63,255 bases of DNA from Rubrivivax sp. (GTDB lineage: Bacteria; Pseudomonadota; Gammaproteobacteria; Burkholderiales; Burkholderiaceae_C). Within the stretch, counting starts at the first letter, position 1; every line of letters starts with the position of its first letter. Under the pieces are notes generated by a model. The model saw only the letters and a program-made list of their open reading frames with translations, was not told where the DNA came from and made no database searches. Positions 1 to 13,678 of this stretch are shown piece by piece. The DNA is taken from contig SEFA01000031.1 of assembly GCA_004210455.1 (NCBI GenBank), forward strand, positions 1 through 63,255, read 5' to 3'. The position numbers were made by a program, and so were the translations under genes.

Positions 1-1106
<1,106 letters not shown>

Positions 1107-1238
1107 TTACCTTGGCTGAACAACCTGCGTCCGGGTCTTGGGGGACGAATCAGAGAGGCAGAAAAAAGCCACCGGGCCGCTCGCCGTCCGTCTGGACAGG
1201 CTGGCGGCGCGATGGCTCGTGCAGGGCATGGCGAGGGA

Positions 1239-1526
1239 TCAGACGCCGTCGACGACGATCATGCGCATGACGCCGGCATGCTCGCGCAGCGACTTGGCAT
1301 GCTGGTAGGTCTCGGAGGCGTAGAAGCGCTTCGCGGCTTCGCGGTCGGGGAACTTCAGCACCACCAGTCGGTTCGGCGTCCAAGGGCCTTCCAGCACCTC
1401 GAACGCCCCGCCGCGGACCAGCACCTCCGCGCCGTGTTCCTGCATCGCCTTCGTGCTCCATTCGCGGTACTTCGCCATCTGGTCGGCGTCGGTCACGGTC
1501 ACGTCGGCAATGATGAAGGCGGGCAT
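1239..1526 (-). CDS. DUF1330 domain protein
   Basis: Small 95-residue cytoplasmic protein with a single DUF1330 (dimeric alpha/beta barrel-like) domain. Recognisable are the N-terminal strand MPAFIIADV, the central TPNRLVVLKFPD, the helix RFYASETYQ and the C-terminal strand RMIVVDGV. No catalytic function is established for the family. It has no signal peptide or membrane segment. It sits between pyrG (67 bp upstream) and eno (189 bp downstream), all on the minus strand, so it may be co-transcribed with pyrG; nothing in the sequence links it functionally to either neighbour. The family call is confident, the function unknown. Confidence 0.9.
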   Translation of the reverse strand: MPAFIIADVTVTDADQMAKYREWSTKAMQEHGAEVLVRGGAFEVLEGPWTPNRLVVLKFPDREAAKRFYASETYQHAKSLREHAGVMRMIVVDGV

Positions 1527-1593
1527 GGGTGTCGTCCCTGATCGTTGGCGCCTGGTAGGGCTGGGGGTCGTCTGAAGTCCCGGGTCCCGAGGA

Positions 1594-4195
<2,602 letters not shown>

Positions 4196-4227
4196 GGGCT
4201 GGCTCGGGCGAGGGGTTCGGTGGGGGC

Positions 4228-6828
4228 TCAGGCGCGGCCGGCGGCCAGCAGCTTGAGCTGGTAGAGCGCCGCGTGGGCTTCGCGCGGGCTCAGCGCATCG
4301 GGATCAAGGTCGCGCAACGCGTCCAGCAGTTCGGACGGTTCCTCGACCGCCGCGCCCGGCGCGGGTTCCGGCGGTGCGGCGAACAGGTCGATCTGCGTCT
4401 CGCCTTCGGTGGCGCGGGCTTCGAGCGCCTCCAGCGCCGCGCGGGCCTGTCGCACCACCGGGCCCGGCATGCCGGCCAGCCGCGCGACCTGCACGCCGTA
4501 GCTGCGGCTCGCGGGACCGGGCTGGATCTCGTGCAGGAAGACGATGTCCTCGCCGCTCTCGACTGCCGACACATGCATGTTGACCGCCTGCGGGTGCTTG
4601 GTCGGGAACTCGGTCAGCTCGAAGTAATGCGTCGCGAACAGCGTGAACGCGCGGCACTTGTCGTGCAGATGGGTGGCGATCGCGCCGGCCAGCGCCAGGC
4701 CGTCGAAGGTCGAGGTGCCTCGACCGATCTCGTCCATCAGCACCAGCGACTGCTCGGTGGCGCTGTGCAGGATGGCGGCGCCCTCGGTCATCTCCAGCAT
4801 GAAGGTCGACTGCGCGTTCGCGAGGTCGTCCGCCGCGCCGATGCGCGTGTGGATCGCGTCGATCGGCCCGAGCCGGCAGGCGGTCGCCGGCACGTAGGCG
4901 CCGATCGCCGCCAGCAGCGCGATCAAGGCGACCTGCCGCATGAAGGTGCTCTTGCCGCCCATGTTGGGGCCGGTGATCACCATCAGCTTGGTGCGGGCGT
5001 CAAGCCGGCAGTCGTTGGCCATGAACTCGCCCGCGCCGGTCTCGCGCAGGCGCGCCTCGACCACGGGGTGGCGGCCGCCCTGGATGTCGATGCAGGGATG
5101 CGGGACGAATTCGGGCCGGCACCAGTTGAGCGTGGCCGCGCGTTCCGCCAGCGCGGCCAGGACGTCCAGGGACGCGAGCGAGCGCGCCAGGCGGCTCAGC
5201 GCCGGCAGTTCCTCGGTGAGCTGGTCGATGACCAGTTCGAAGAGCATCTTCTCGCGGGCCAGCGCGCGTTCGTTCGCGGACAGCGACTTGTCCTCGAAGG
5301 CCTTGAGTTCGGGCGTGATGAACCGTTCGGCGTTCGTCAGCGTCTGACGGCGCGTGTAGTCGGCGGGGATCTTGCCGAGGCCGCTGTTGGTGACCTCGAT
5401 GTGGAAGCCGTGCACCTTGTTGAACTTGACGCGCAGGTTGTTGATGCCGGTGCGCGCGCGTTCGCGGACTTCCATCTCCAGCAGGAACTTGTCGCAGTCG
5501 GTCTGCACGGCGCGCAGGTCGTCGAGCTCCTCGTCGAAGCCCTTGGCGATGACCCCGCCGTCCCGGATCAGCGCCTGCGGCTCCTCGGCGATCGCGCGGG
5601 TCAGCAGCTCGGCGATGTGCGGCGAGGCGCGCAGGCCTTCGGAGAGTTGCTCCAGCAGGACCGAGCCGCCGGGCACGGTCTGGGCCAGTTCGGGCAGGAT
5701 CAGCAGCGTCGCGCGCAGACCGGAGAGTTCGCGCGGCTTCACCTGGCGCAGCGCGATGCGCGCAGTGATGCGTTCGACGTCCGAGACCTGGCGGAAAGCC
5801 TCGCGCAGCGGCTCGGAGCCGGTGCTGATCAGTTCGGCGATGGCGTCCTGGCGCTCGCGCGCGGCGGCGCGGTCGCGCTCGGGATGCAGCAGCCAGTGGC
5901 GCAGCGAGCGGCTGCCCATGCCGGTGCGGCACGTGTCCAGCAGCGACAGCAGCGTGGGCGAGGTTTCGCCGCGCAGCGTCTGCGTCAACTCCAGGTTGCG
6001 CTGGGTGGCGGGCGGCAGGTCCAGCAGGTCGGATGCGCGCACCACGCGCAGGCTCTTCACATGGCTCAGCGCGCGTGTGCCCTGCGTGCTTTCGGCATAG
6101 GACAGCAGGCAGGAGGCGGCCGCATGGGCGACGGGCAGGTCGTGGGCATTCAGCCCCTGCAGATTGATCACGCCGAGCTGCTCGCAGAGCTTGCGGCTGC
6201 CCAGCGGCGCGTCGAACTGCCAGCTCTGGCGGTTGGTGATCGGCAGCTTGGCGGCCAGCACGGCCTGCGGGTGCTTCTCACGGTCGACCAGGACTTCGGC
6301 CGGCGACAGGCGGGCGATCCACGACGGCAGGTCGCGTTCGCTGCATTGCGCCAGACCGATCTGCCCTTGCGTCATCGAGAGCCAGGCCAGGCCCAGGGTC
6401 TTGCCCTGGGTCGCGATGGACAGGAGGATGGCGTCCTGCTTGTCGGCGAGCAGCTCCTGGTCGATGACGGTGCCGGGCGTGGCGAGGCGCTGCACCTTGC
6501 GCTCGACGGGGCCCTTGCCGACGCCGACCTCGCCGGTCTGCTCGGCGATGGCGACGGACTCGCCGAGCTTGATCAGCTTGGCGAGGTAGGACTCCAGCGA
6601 GTGCACCGGCACGCCGGCCATGACCACCGGTTCGCCGCCGCTCTGGCCGCGGGTGGTGAGCGTGACATCCAGCAGCGCGTTGGCCTTGCGGGCGTCGTCG
6701 AAGAAGACCTCGTAGAAGTCCCCCATCCGGTAGAAGAGCAGCGTGTCCGGATGCTCGGCTTTCAGGCCGAAGTACTGCTGCATCATGGGCGTGTGATGGC
6801 TGAAATCGGCAGGGACGGCGCTGGTCAT
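4228..6828 (-). CDS. mutS: DNA mismatch repair protein MutS
   Basis: Mismatch-recognition ATPase of methyl-directed mismatch repair. N-terminal mismatch domain with [13 protein letters not shown] containing the Phe-x-Glu mismatch probe; then connector, lever and clamp domains; C-terminal ABC-type ATPase with Walker [10 protein letters not shown], Walker [12 protein letters not shown] and the FATHYFEL region. 866 residues from the conserved start ([14 protein letters not shown]), close to the E. coli length of 853. An in-frame ATG at 6924 has a better Shine-Dalgarno (GGAG 9 nt upstream) and would add 32 low-complexity residues; a further one at 6945 overlaps the stop of a small broken ORF (ATGA). 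Which start is used is open. Confidence 0.97.
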   Translation of the reverse strand: MTSAVPADFSHHTPMMQQYFGLKAEHPDTLLFYRMGDFYEVFFDDARKANALLDVTLTTRGQSGGEPVVMAGVPVHSLESYLAKLIKLGESVAIAEQTGEVGVGKGPVERKVQRLATPGTVIDQELLADKQDAILLSIATQGKTLGLAWLSMTQGQIGLAQCSERDLPSWIARLSPAEVLVDREKHPQAVLAAKLPITNRQSWQFDAPLGSRKLCEQLGVINLQGLNAHDLPVAHAAASCLLSYAESTQGTRALSHVKSLRVVRASDLLDLPPATQRNLELTQTLRGETSPTLLSLLDTCRTGMGSRSLRHWLLHPERDRAAARERQDAIAELISTGSEPLREAFRQVSDVERITARIALRQVKPRELSGLRATLLILPELAQTVPGGSVLLEQLSEGLRASPHIAELLTRAIAEEPQALIRDGGVIAKGFDEELDDLRAVQTDCDKFLLEMEVRERARTGINNLRVKFNKVHGFHIEVTNSGLGKIPADYTRRQTLTNAERFITPELKAFEDKSLSANERALAREKMLFELVIDQLTEELPALSRLARSLASLDVLAALAERAATLNWCRPEFVPHPCIDIQGGRHPVVEARLRETGAGEFMANDCRLDARTKLMVITGPNMGGKSTFMRQVALIALLAAIGAYVPATACRLGPIDAIHTRIGAADDLANAQSTFMLEMTEGAAILHSATEQSLVLMDEIGRGTSTFDGLALAGAIATHLHDKCRAFTLFATHYFELTEFPTKHPQAVNMHVSAVESGEDIVFLHEIQPGPASRSYGVQVARLAGMPGPVVRQARAALEALEARATEGETQIDLFAAPPEPAPGAAVEEPSELLDALRDLDPDALSPREAHAALYQLKLLAAGRA

Positions 6829-6941
6829 CGGGAGCGGTGCGGACGGGAAATGGACAACGCCCTCGGGCTGAGGGCGCTGGGGTGGCTGATTGGAGAACGA
6901 GTGTAGGGCATGGCCGTTGTTCATGATCGGGCGCTCCGGGC

Positions 6942-7053
6942 TCATTGGCAGAGGCGATGTTCGGGATCCAGCCGGACGATGTAGAACACCTCGTCGACCA
7001 GGATGCCGTGGACGCGCCCGTGCGGCAGGCCTGAGGGGTTGACGCTTGTTCAT
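6942..7053 (-). pseudogene. Frameshifted 36-residue ORF upstream of mutS
   Basis: An ATG at 7053, preceded by CGGAGCC, opens MNKRQP. Shifting forward by one base inside the CCCC run (plus-strand 7035-7038) gives a sensible continuation [16 protein letters not shown] followed by [14 protein letters not shown] and a TGA at 6942-6944. Without the shift the frame runs on into an Arg/Pro-rich stretch in frame with mutS. The shifted frame has no start codon of its own before the GTG in the middle. The stop overlaps an in-frame upstream ATG of mutS (ATGA). It looks like a small protein broken by one inserted C, or a sequencing error; I cannot name the family. Confidence 0.45.
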
Positions 7054-7127
7054 GCGGGCTCCGTTCTGCGAAATGCTTGCAGCCATGCTAGGTCTGCGCC
7101 AACCGCCCGCGCTTCAACCGTTCGCGC

Positions 7128-7160
7128 CAAAAACGACAAAGCCCTCCAAGGGGAGGGCTT
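7128..7160 (-). terminator. Rho-independent terminator after suhB
   Basis: Read on the minus strand: a 9-bp perfect stem (plus-strand arms 7139-7147 and 7152-7160) with a 4-nt loop, followed by a T-rich tail (TGTCGTTTTT, plus-strand 7128-7138). It lies 50 bp past the suhB stop and before the mutS region, so it should separate suhB from mutS transcription. Confidence 0.85.
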
Positions 7161-7209
7161 CGTGGAATGACGTCGACGGGGCCGTCGATCGCCGGAAGTG
7201 CCGATGGAA

Positions 7210-8187
7210 TCAGGCTTCTGCGCTGCCGTCGGTCTTCTTGATGCGCACCGGCGCGCGTTTCTTCGGCGCATCGGTTCCCCCTTCGGTGGTGGTCGCGGCC
7301 TTCTTCTTGGGGGCGGGCTTGTCGGTCGCATCTCCGCCGGCCGCCGCCTCTGCATCCGCGTCCAGCGCGTCCTGCGTGATCACGCGGGTGTAGGGCGCCA
7401 GGATCTGGACCAGCGGGCCGTAGATGCGCGGCGTGCCGGCCACGATCTCGCGCTGATGAAGGAAGTCCGGCTCGCCGGTGAAGTTGCCCACCAGGCCGCC
7501 CGCTTCCTGGATGATCAGCGAGCCTGCGGCCACGTCCCACGGGTTCAGGCCGGTCTCGAAGAAGCCGTCGTAATGGCCCGCAGCCACATAGCACAGGTCC
7601 AGCGCGGCAGCGCCCGGGCGGCGCACGCCGGCGACCTGGGTCATGACGTCCTCGAACATCTTCAGGTAGCGCTTGAAGTTGTCGCCGCGGCGGAACGGGA
7701 ACCCCGTGCCGATCAGCGCGTCGCTCATGCGGGTGCGCTTGCTCACGCGGATGCGCTTGTCGTTCAGGTAGGCGCCGCGGCCCTTGGTCGCGTAGAACAG
7801 GTCGTTGCGGGTCGGGTCGTAGACGACGGCCTGCTGCACGATGTTGCGGTGCGCCAGCGCGATCGACACGCAGTAGAACGGCAGGCCGTGGATGAAGTTG
7901 GTCGTGCCGTCCAGCGGGTCGATGATCCACTGGTACTCGGAGTGCTTCGCGCCGAATTCGCGGCCGGATTCTTCGGCCAGGATGCCGTGGTCGGGGTAGG
8001 CCTGCAGCAGCGTCTCGATGATCGCCTGCTCGGCGGCCTGGTCCACTTCGGTCACGAAGTCGTTGGGCGACTTGGTGTTGATCTTCAGGATGTCCAGGTC
8101 CATCGACGCGCGGTTGATGATCGCGCCGGCGGTACGCGCCGCCTTGATGGCGACGTTGAGCATGGGATGGTGAGCGGCTTGCGTCAT
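7210..8187 (-). CDS. suhB: Inositol-1-monophosphatase family protein (SuhB type)
   Basis: 325-residue Mg-dependent phosphatase of the inositol monophosphatase superfamily. Metal-binding motifs are all present: the EES segment of [22 protein letters not shown] and NPWDVAAG. In many proteobacteria SuhB also acts in rRNA antitermination and processing complexes. The catalytic fold ends near residue 265; a Lys/Ala-rich tail of about 60 residues (with [12 protein letters not shown]) follows and is not part of the usual fold, possibly an RNA-binding or disordered extension. Start [15 protein letters not shown]; the frame is open 40 codons further upstream without family similarity. It is divergent from trmJ across 146 bp, a pairing common in Burkholderiales. 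Confidence 0.93.
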   Translation of the reverse strand: MTQAAHHPMLNVAIKAARTAGAIINRASMDLDILKINTKSPNDFVTEVDQAAEQAIIETLLQAYPDHGILAEESGREFGAKHSEYQWIIDPLDGTTNFIHGLPFYCVSIALAHRNIVQQAVVYDPTRNDLFYATKGRGAYLNDKRIRVSKRTRMSDALIGTGFPFRRGDNFKRYLKMFEDVMTQVAGVRRPGAAALDLCYVAAGHYDGFFETGLNPWDVAAGSLIIQEAGGLVGNFTGEPDFLHQREIVAGTPRIYGPLVQILAPYTRVITQDALDADAEAAAGGDATDKPAPKKKAATTTEGGTDAPKKRAPVRIKKTDGSAEA

Positions 8188-8333
8188 GCGGGACGGTTCC
8201 TGTGCTGGGAAGTGGACTGGCGAAAGGAAAGAGCGGGCGTCGGACCTGGCGACCTTCGGTTCGGATGGAATCGGAACGAGGTGGGTCCGGCGCGGATAAT
8301 CGACCATTTTGACACAGACTCGTGGTTTCCCCT

Positions 8334-9146
8334 ATGCCCCCGGCTGACTCCGGCACGACCGCCCGCCCTCCGACGTCTGATCCGACACGTTTCGTGCTGA
8401 TCGAGACCAGCCACCCCGGCAACGTCGGCGCGGCCGCGCGGGCGATGAAGGTGATGGGCTTCCGCGACCTGGTGCTGGTGCGGCCGCGCTTCGCCGACGT
8501 GCTGAGCCAGGAGGAGACCGTCGCGATGGCCAGCGGGGCGGCCGACATCCTGGCCCGCGCGCGCATCGTCGACCGCGTCGAGGACGCGCTCGACGGTTGC
8601 ACCTTCGTCTGCGCCACGGCGATGACGCCGAGGGATTTCGGCCCGCCGACGCGCGAGCCTCGCGCGCTGTTCGGCGAACTCGCGGCGACACCTCCCTCGG
8701 AGGAGGGCGCCCATCAGGTGGCGTTCCTTTTCGGGTCCGAGCGTTACGGCATGAGCAACGAGGACGTGTACCGCGCGCATGCGGTGCTGTCGATCCCGAC
8801 GCATCCGACGTACGGCTCCTTGAACCTCGCGCAGGCGGTCCAGCTGATCTCCTACGACTGGCGGCAGGCGCTGGGCGGTTTCGCCGTGGCGCCGCGCACG
8901 GCCGATCCGCACCTCGCGGACGCGCAGGCCGTGCAGGGGCTGCTGACGCATCTGGAAAGCAGCCTCGTCCACCTCGGCTACCTCGACCCGGCTTCGCCCA
9001 AGAAGCTGATGCCGCGCCTGAACCAGCTCTTCAATCGCGCGGGGCTGACGAAGGAAGAGATCCACATCCTGCGCGGCATCGCCCGTGCGATCGAGAAGAC
9101 CCACCCCACCGCCGGGACGCCCCCCGCACTTGGGGGAGACGAGTAG
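8334..9146 (+). CDS. trmJ: tRNA (cytidine/uridine-2'-O-)-methyltransferase TrmJ family
   Basis: 270-residue SPOUT-class RNA methyltransferase expected to methylate the ribose 2'-OH of tRNA position 32. N-terminal RFVLIETSHPGNVGAAARAM is the hallmark of the TrmH/TrmJ group; the knotted cofactor-binding part is seen as FLFGSERYGMSN (motif 2 region) and IPTHPTYGSLNLAQAV (motif 3). The C-terminal helical extension from about residue 200 is typical of TrmJ. I chose ATG 8334; a GTG four codons upstream is also possible. It is followed 133 bp later by cysE on the same strand. Confidence 0.93.
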   Translation: MPPADSGTTARPPTSDPTRFVLIETSHPGNVGAAARAMKVMGFRDLVLVRPRFADVLSQEETVAMASGAADILARARIVDRVEDALDGCTFVCATAMTPRDFGPPTREPRALFGELAATPPSEEGAHQVAFLFGSERYGMSNEDVYRAHAVLSIPTHPTYGSLNLAQAVQLISYDWRQALGGFAVAPRTADPHLADAQAVQGLLTHLESSLVHLGYLDPASPKKLMPRLNQLFNRAGLTKEEIHILRGIARAIEKTHPTAGTPPALGGDE

Positions 9147-9279
9147 CCCAGGCGGGGTCCAGGGCGTGGCGCGCACGCGGCAGGGCAGTAAGCCTGCACC
9201 CGGCAAGGTCGGGACCCGCCGCTAAACTGGCCGACCCTCAGCTCCAGCCCTTCGCGGGCTGCCATCGGGTCCTCCCACC

Positions 9280-10047
9280 ATGTTCCAGCGTCTTCGCGAA
9301 GACATCGCCTGCATCCTCGAACGCGACCCTGCCGCCCGCTCGGCCTGGGAGGTGCTGACCTGTTATCCGGGTCTGCACGCGCTGGTGGTGCATCGCTGCG
9401 CGCACTGGTTCTGGCTGCGTGGATTCCGCTGGCTGGGGCGTTTCACGTCCCACATCGGCCGCTTCCTGACCGGCATCGAGATCCATCCCGGCGCGACCAT
9501 CGGCCGGCGCGTGTTCATCGATCACGGCATGGGCGTCGTCATCGGCGAGATGACCGAGATCGGCGACGAGGTCACGATCTATCAAGGCGTGACCCTGGGC
9601 GGCACCTCGCTGGTGAAGGGCGCCAAGCGGCACCCGACGCTGGAGCGCGGCGTCATCGTCGGCGCCAACGCCTGCATCCTCGGCGGCTTCACGGTCGGGG
9701 AGGGCGCGCGCGTCGGCTCCGGCGCGGTGGTGACCAAGCCGGTGCCGCCCGGTGCGACGGCCGTCGGCAATCCGGCGCGCGTGATCGAGGCCAAGCTCGA
9801 TGCCAGACGCGAGGAGGCGGCGGCGCGGATGGGCTTCTCGGCCTATGGCGTCACGCAGGGCGACGACCCGGTGGCGCTGGCCATGAAGGGCCTGATCGAC
9901 AACGCCGCCACCCAGGAGCACCAGATCGCGCTGCTGTGGCAGGCGATCGCGAAGCTGTCCGAGGAAGAGCGCAAGGACTGCGTGCCGCAAGGCGCGCAGC
10001 AGGGCGAGCACTTCGATGCGGCCGAGCTGTCACGGCTGGTGAAGTGA
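9280..10047 (+). CDS. cysE: Serine O-acetyltransferase
   Basis: 255-residue left-handed beta-helix acetyltransferase making O-acetylserine from serine and acetyl-CoA, the first step of cysteine synthesis. An N-terminal helical region (about 1-60) precedes hexapeptide repeats: [23 protein letters not shown] (catalytic Asp/His pair), [10 protein letters not shown] and [20 protein letters not shown]. The C-terminal tail of about 75 residues beyond the helix is longer than the short E. coli tail and ends without the Ile that anchors cysteine synthase in the classical complex. Start MFQRLREDI with a plausible upstream region. It converges on slyD. Confidence 0.96.
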   Translation: MFQRLREDIACILERDPAARSAWEVLTCYPGLHALVVHRCAHWFWLRGFRWLGRFTSHIGRFLTGIEIHPGATIGRRVFIDHGMGVVIGEMTEIGDEVTIYQGVTLGGTSLVKGAKRHPTLERGVIVGANACILGGFTVGEGARVGSGAVVTKPVPPGATAVGNPARVIEAKLDARREEAAARMGFSAYGVTQGDDPVALAMKGLIDNAATQEHQIALLWQAIAKLSEEERKDCVPQGAQQGEHFDAAELSRLVK

Positions 10048-10111
10048 GTCGCTGATCCCCTGACGCGTCGCTCGCTCGCGACTCCCTCTCCTCAACGACC
10101 CTTACGCCAAC

Positions 10112-10134
10112 CCGCTCCCGCAGTGCGGGAGCGG
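10112..10134. terminator. GC-rich hairpin between converging cysE and slyD
   Basis: A 10-bp perfect stem (10112-10121 with 10125-10134) with a 3-nt loop AGT lies between the converging cysE and slyD genes. No T-tract follows in either direction. It could act as a weak bidirectional terminator or be a copy of a dispersed hairpin repeat; a similar element lies at 23716-23739. Confidence 0.5.
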
Positions 10135-10165
10135 GGGGAAGACGAGGGCGTCGAGCAGGGACGGA

Positions 10166-10669
10166 TCAGTGATGGTGACCGTGGTCGCCGTGCGCGTGGC
10201 CGTGCTCGATCTCTTCCTGCGACGCGGCGCGGACGTCGGTGACCTTGACGCTGATCTTCAGGTGCTGGCCGGCCAGCGGGTGGTTGCCGTCCAGGTGCAC
10301 GGTGTCGCCCTTGACCTTCACGACGGTGAAGACGTGGAAGCCGTCGTCGGCCGCCGGCTCTTCTTCGCCTTCCTTGGCCTGACGGATCTGGATCTGGCCG
10401 CCGACCTTCACGCCGGGCGGGAAGTCCTTCTTCGGGATGGTGATCAGCAGGCTCTCGTCGCGCTCGCCGAAGCCGGTCTCGGGCGTCAGCTCGATCGTGG
10501 TGGCGAAGCCCTTCTCCTGGCCTTCCAGCGCGGCTTCGACGACCGGCAGCGTGTTGCCGTAGCCGCCGATCAGCAGCGCCATCGGCTCGTCGGTCTTCTC
10601 GATGACCTGGCCGAGCTTGTTCGCGACCTTCAGTTCGACGGTGGCGATGGTGTCCTTGGTGATCTTCAT
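10166..10669 (-). CDS. slyD: FKBP-type peptidyl-prolyl isomerase SlyD
   Basis: 167-residue cytoplasmic prolyl isomerase and chaperone. The FKBP core starts MKITKDTIATVELKV, with the insert-in-flap domain around PETGFGERDESLL and the NHPLAGQHLKISV segment closing the FKBP fold. The C-terminus is His-rich (HGHAHGDHGHHH), the metal-binding tail used in nickel handling in E. coli SlyD, though shorter here and lacking cysteines. It is the terminal gene of a minus-strand run darP-mog-slyD, 54 bp after mog. Acidic residues in the flap region (KEGEEEPAADDG) form a small insertion. Confidence 0.95.
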   Translation of the reverse strand: MKITKDTIATVELKVANKLGQVIEKTDEPMALLIGGYGNTLPVVEAALEGQEKGFATTIELTPETGFGERDESLLITIPKKDFPPGVKVGGQIQIRQAKEGEEEPAADDGFHVFTVVKVKGDTVHLDGNHPLAGQHLKISVKVTDVRAASQEEIEHGHAHGDHGHHH

Positions 10670-10723
10670 GGGTGTTGCTTTGGGGTTGCGTCTGTGGGGA
10701 GGGCTCGTGGGGGCCGCAGGGGG

Positions 10724-11336
<613 letters not shown>

Positions 11337-11344
<8 letters not shown>

Positions 11345-11945
11345 CGTCGTCCTCGTCGGAGGCATCCGCGTCCTCGTTCGCCGAGGCGTTGTCCTTGCCG
11401 GCGAGCACATGGCCCTTCACGAACTGGAACAGCTCGCGCCAGGCGCGGCCGTTGCGCTGCTCGGGCGCCTGGGCGCGGTCCTTGCGGGCGGCGCGGATCA
11501 GGCTGCGCAGCTGCTGCGTGTCGACCTCGTCGAAGCTGTCGATGAAGCCCTGCAGCGCGCTGTCCTCCTCGACCAGACGCACGCGCCAGCGTTCGGCCTG
11601 GTGCAGCTCCAGCGAGTCCTGGGCGCGGCCGAGCTTGAATTCGGCGACGGCCTGGCGGATCGGCTCGGGATCGACCTGGCGCATCAGCTTGCCGATCAGC
11701 TGCAGATGGCGCTTCTTGCCGCTGCGGGCGGTGCCGGCGACGATGCGGCGGCCTTCCTTGATGGCGTCGAGCAGCGACTCGGGCAGGTCGAGCGCTGCCA
11801 CGCGCTTCTCGGGCAGCGTCAGCAGTTCCTCGCCCAGCGCCTGCAACGCGTCCATGTCGCGCTTGAGCTGGCTTTTGCTGGGGCGGTCGTCTTCGAAGTC
11901 GTCGAAGTCCGCGCGGTCGTCGTCGTGGTCGTGGTCGGGGGTCAT
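11337..11945 (-). CDS. darP: Ribosome-associated protein DarP (YjgA, DUF615)
   Basis: 202-residue DUF615 protein; in E. coli YjgA/DarP associates with late 50S assembly intermediates. The core contains KSQLKRDMDALQALGEELL, the LPLPE-like region ALDLPESLLDAI, RHLQLIGKLMRQVD and the C-terminal RAWRELFQFVK. Both ends are strongly acidic: the N-terminus after the start is Asp/His-rich (MTPDHDHDDD) and the C-terminus ends in DEDDDE. ATG 11945 chosen because the upstream in-frame stretch is not family-like. It is divergent from pmbA (121 bp apart), a classic beta- and gammaproteobacterial arrangement, and overlaps mog. Confidence 0.94.
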
Positions 11946-12066
11946 GAGCGGGGGAAAGCGAGAAGCCCCGACCGGAAGGGCGGGGCACAGCGCCCGTATG
12001 ATAGTCGCCACCCCGCCGCGGCCTCGGATTCCCCCAGGCCGCGCTGCTTTCAAAGAGACCGCATTC

Positions 12067-13434
12067 ATGAGTCAAGCCGAGCAAGGATTCGCCTACAGCC
12101 AGGACCACTTCCGCCAGTTGATCGAGGACGTCCTGGCCGAGGCCAAACGCCAGGGCGCCAGCGACGCCGGCGCGGAAGTGTCCGAGGGCAGCGGCATGTC
12201 CGTGTCGGTGCGTCGCGGCCAGCTCGAGAACGTCGAGCGCAACCGCGACAAGTCGCTGGGCATCTCGGTCTACCTGGGCCAGCGCAGAGGCAACGCGAGC
12301 ACCTCGGACTTCTCGCCGCAGGCGCTGAAGGACACGGTGCGCGCCGCCTACGACATCGCGCGCTTCACGGCCGAGGACGAGTTCGCCGGTCTGCCCGACG
12401 AGCAGGACCTGTCGCTGGACGAAGCGGCACGGCCGTCGCTGGACCTGTTCCACCCGTGGTCGGTCACCGCCGAGCAGGCCGCCGAACTGGCGCTGCGCTG
12501 CGAAGAGGCGGCGCTGAAGACGGACGCGCGCATCACCAACTCGGAAGGCGCGGCGGTCTCGGCGCAGCAGTCGCACTTCTATTCGGGCAATTCGCGCGGC
12601 TTCCGCGGCGGGTATGCCAGCTCGCGGCATTCGCTGTCGGTCGCGCCCATCGCCGGCCGCGGCGCCGGCATGGAGCGCGACGCCTGGTACAGCTCGATGC
12701 GCGACGCGGCCGACCTGTCCTCCGCTGAAACGATCGGCCGCTACGCCGCCGAGCGCGCACTGGCGCGGCTGAAGGGCCGCAAGGTCAAGACGGCCAGCGT
12801 GCCCGTGCTGTTCGAGGCGCCCGTCGCGGCCGGCCTGCTGGGCGCGTTGGTGCAGGCCACCAGCGGCGGCGCGCTGTATCGCCGCGCTACCTTCCTGCTG
12901 GACAGCCTGGACCAGCAGATCCTGTCGCCGCACGTCGAGGTCGTCGAGGATCCGCACATCGTCAAGGGCAAGGGCAGCTCGCCCTTCGACGACGAAGGCG
13001 TGGTGACGAAGGCGCGCACCGTGGTCGACGCGGGCGTGCTCAAGGGCTACTTCCTGTCGACCTACTCGGCGCGCAAGTTGGGCCTGCGCACGACAGGCCA
13101 CGCGGGCGGCTCTCACAACCTGACGATGCGCAGCAAGGCCACGGCGCCGGGCGACGACCTGCCGACCATGCTGCGCCGACTCGGCACCGGCCTGTTCGTC
13201 ACCGAGCTGATGGGGCAGGGCGTCAACTACGTGACGGGCGACTACTCGCGCGGCGCGAGCGGCTACTGGGTCGAGAACGGCGTCATCGCCTTCCCGGTCA
13301 ACGAGATCACGATCGCGGGCAACGTCAAGGAGATGTTCAAGCAGATCGTGGGCATCGGCGCCGACACGTACACGCTGGGCAGCAAGACGGTAGGCTCGAT
13401 CCTGCTGGAGAACATGAAGCTCGCCGGGGCCTGA
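12067..13434 (+). CDS. pmbA: Metalloprotease-related protein PmbA/TldE
   Basis: 455-residue TldE/PmbA subunit of the TldD-TldE protease, which matures microcin B17 in E. coli and processes modified peptides. Characteristic segments: SVRRGQLENVERNRDKSLG near the N-terminus, RITNSEG-like RITNSEGAAVS in the middle, and the C-terminal block TGDYSRGASGYWVENGVI followed by EITIAGNVKEM. As expected for TldE it lacks the HExxxH zinc site, which belongs to TldD (not in this window). ATG 12067 starts MSQAEQGFAYSQ; a long open frame upstream overlaps darP in antisense and is not coding. Confidence 0.96.
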   Translation: MSQAEQGFAYSQDHFRQLIEDVLAEAKRQGASDAGAEVSEGSGMSVSVRRGQLENVERNRDKSLGISVYLGQRRGNASTSDFSPQALKDTVRAAYDIARFTAEDEFAGLPDEQDLSLDEAARPSLDLFHPWSVTAEQAAELALRCEEAALKTDARITNSEGAAVSAQQSHFYSGNSRGFRGGYASSRHSLSVAPIAGRGAGMERDAWYSSMRDAADLSSAETIGRYAAERALARLKGRKVKTASVPVLFEAPVAAGLLGALVQATSGGALYRRATFLLDSLDQQILSPHVEVVEDPHIVKGKGSSPFDDEGVVTKARTVVDAGVLKGYFLSTYSARKLGLRTTGHAGGSHNLTMRSKATAPGDDLPTMLRRLGTGLFVTELMGQGVNYVTGDYSRGASGYWVENGVIAFPVNEITIAGNVKEMFKQIVGIGADTYTLGSKTVGSILLENMKLAGA

Positions 13435-13465
13435 TCGAAGACCCTTCCTGCAGCCACCGAGCGCC

Positions 13466-13547
13466 GGCCCAGGAGGCCGGCAGGCCCGCGTCGTCAATCG
13501 CGTCGCATGCTCCGCATTCCTCCTCGGGCCTGCCGGCCTCCTGGGCC
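13466..13547. repeat. 22-bp inverted repeat after pmbA
   Basis: Perfect inverted repeat: arm 13466-13487 and arm 13526-13547, 22 bp each, with a 38-bp spacer. It lies between the pmbA stop and the TRAP binding-protein gene. As RNA it would make a very stable long hairpin, but no T-tract follows. It could be a factor-assisted terminator or a repetitive extragenic palindrome pair. Confidence 0.75.
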
Positions 13548-13678
13548 TTGGGCGGAGACCGAGGGTGGTGGTTGTCAGGTTGACGCCAGCCCTCCAGTAG
13601 TTAATCCTCTTTTCGCTCGGGCTTCGGCTCAAAAGGCGCCCGTGACGCGGCGCCCATACCAACGAAAAAGGAGACTTC

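Noticed and set aside
4273-6906. An 877-codon open frame antisense to mutS
   Set aside because: It is a shadow of the very GC-rich coding strand; no domain, and mutS motifs on the other strand are complete. The same holds for long antisense frames over pyrG (1621-3210), the TonB receptor (33429-36860), feoB (41536-43953) and the amidohydrolase gene (58838-61957).
8309-8314. TTGACA box before trmJ
   Set aside because: Only about 20 bp before the start codon, so a promoter starting here would begin transcription after the ATG; probably chance.
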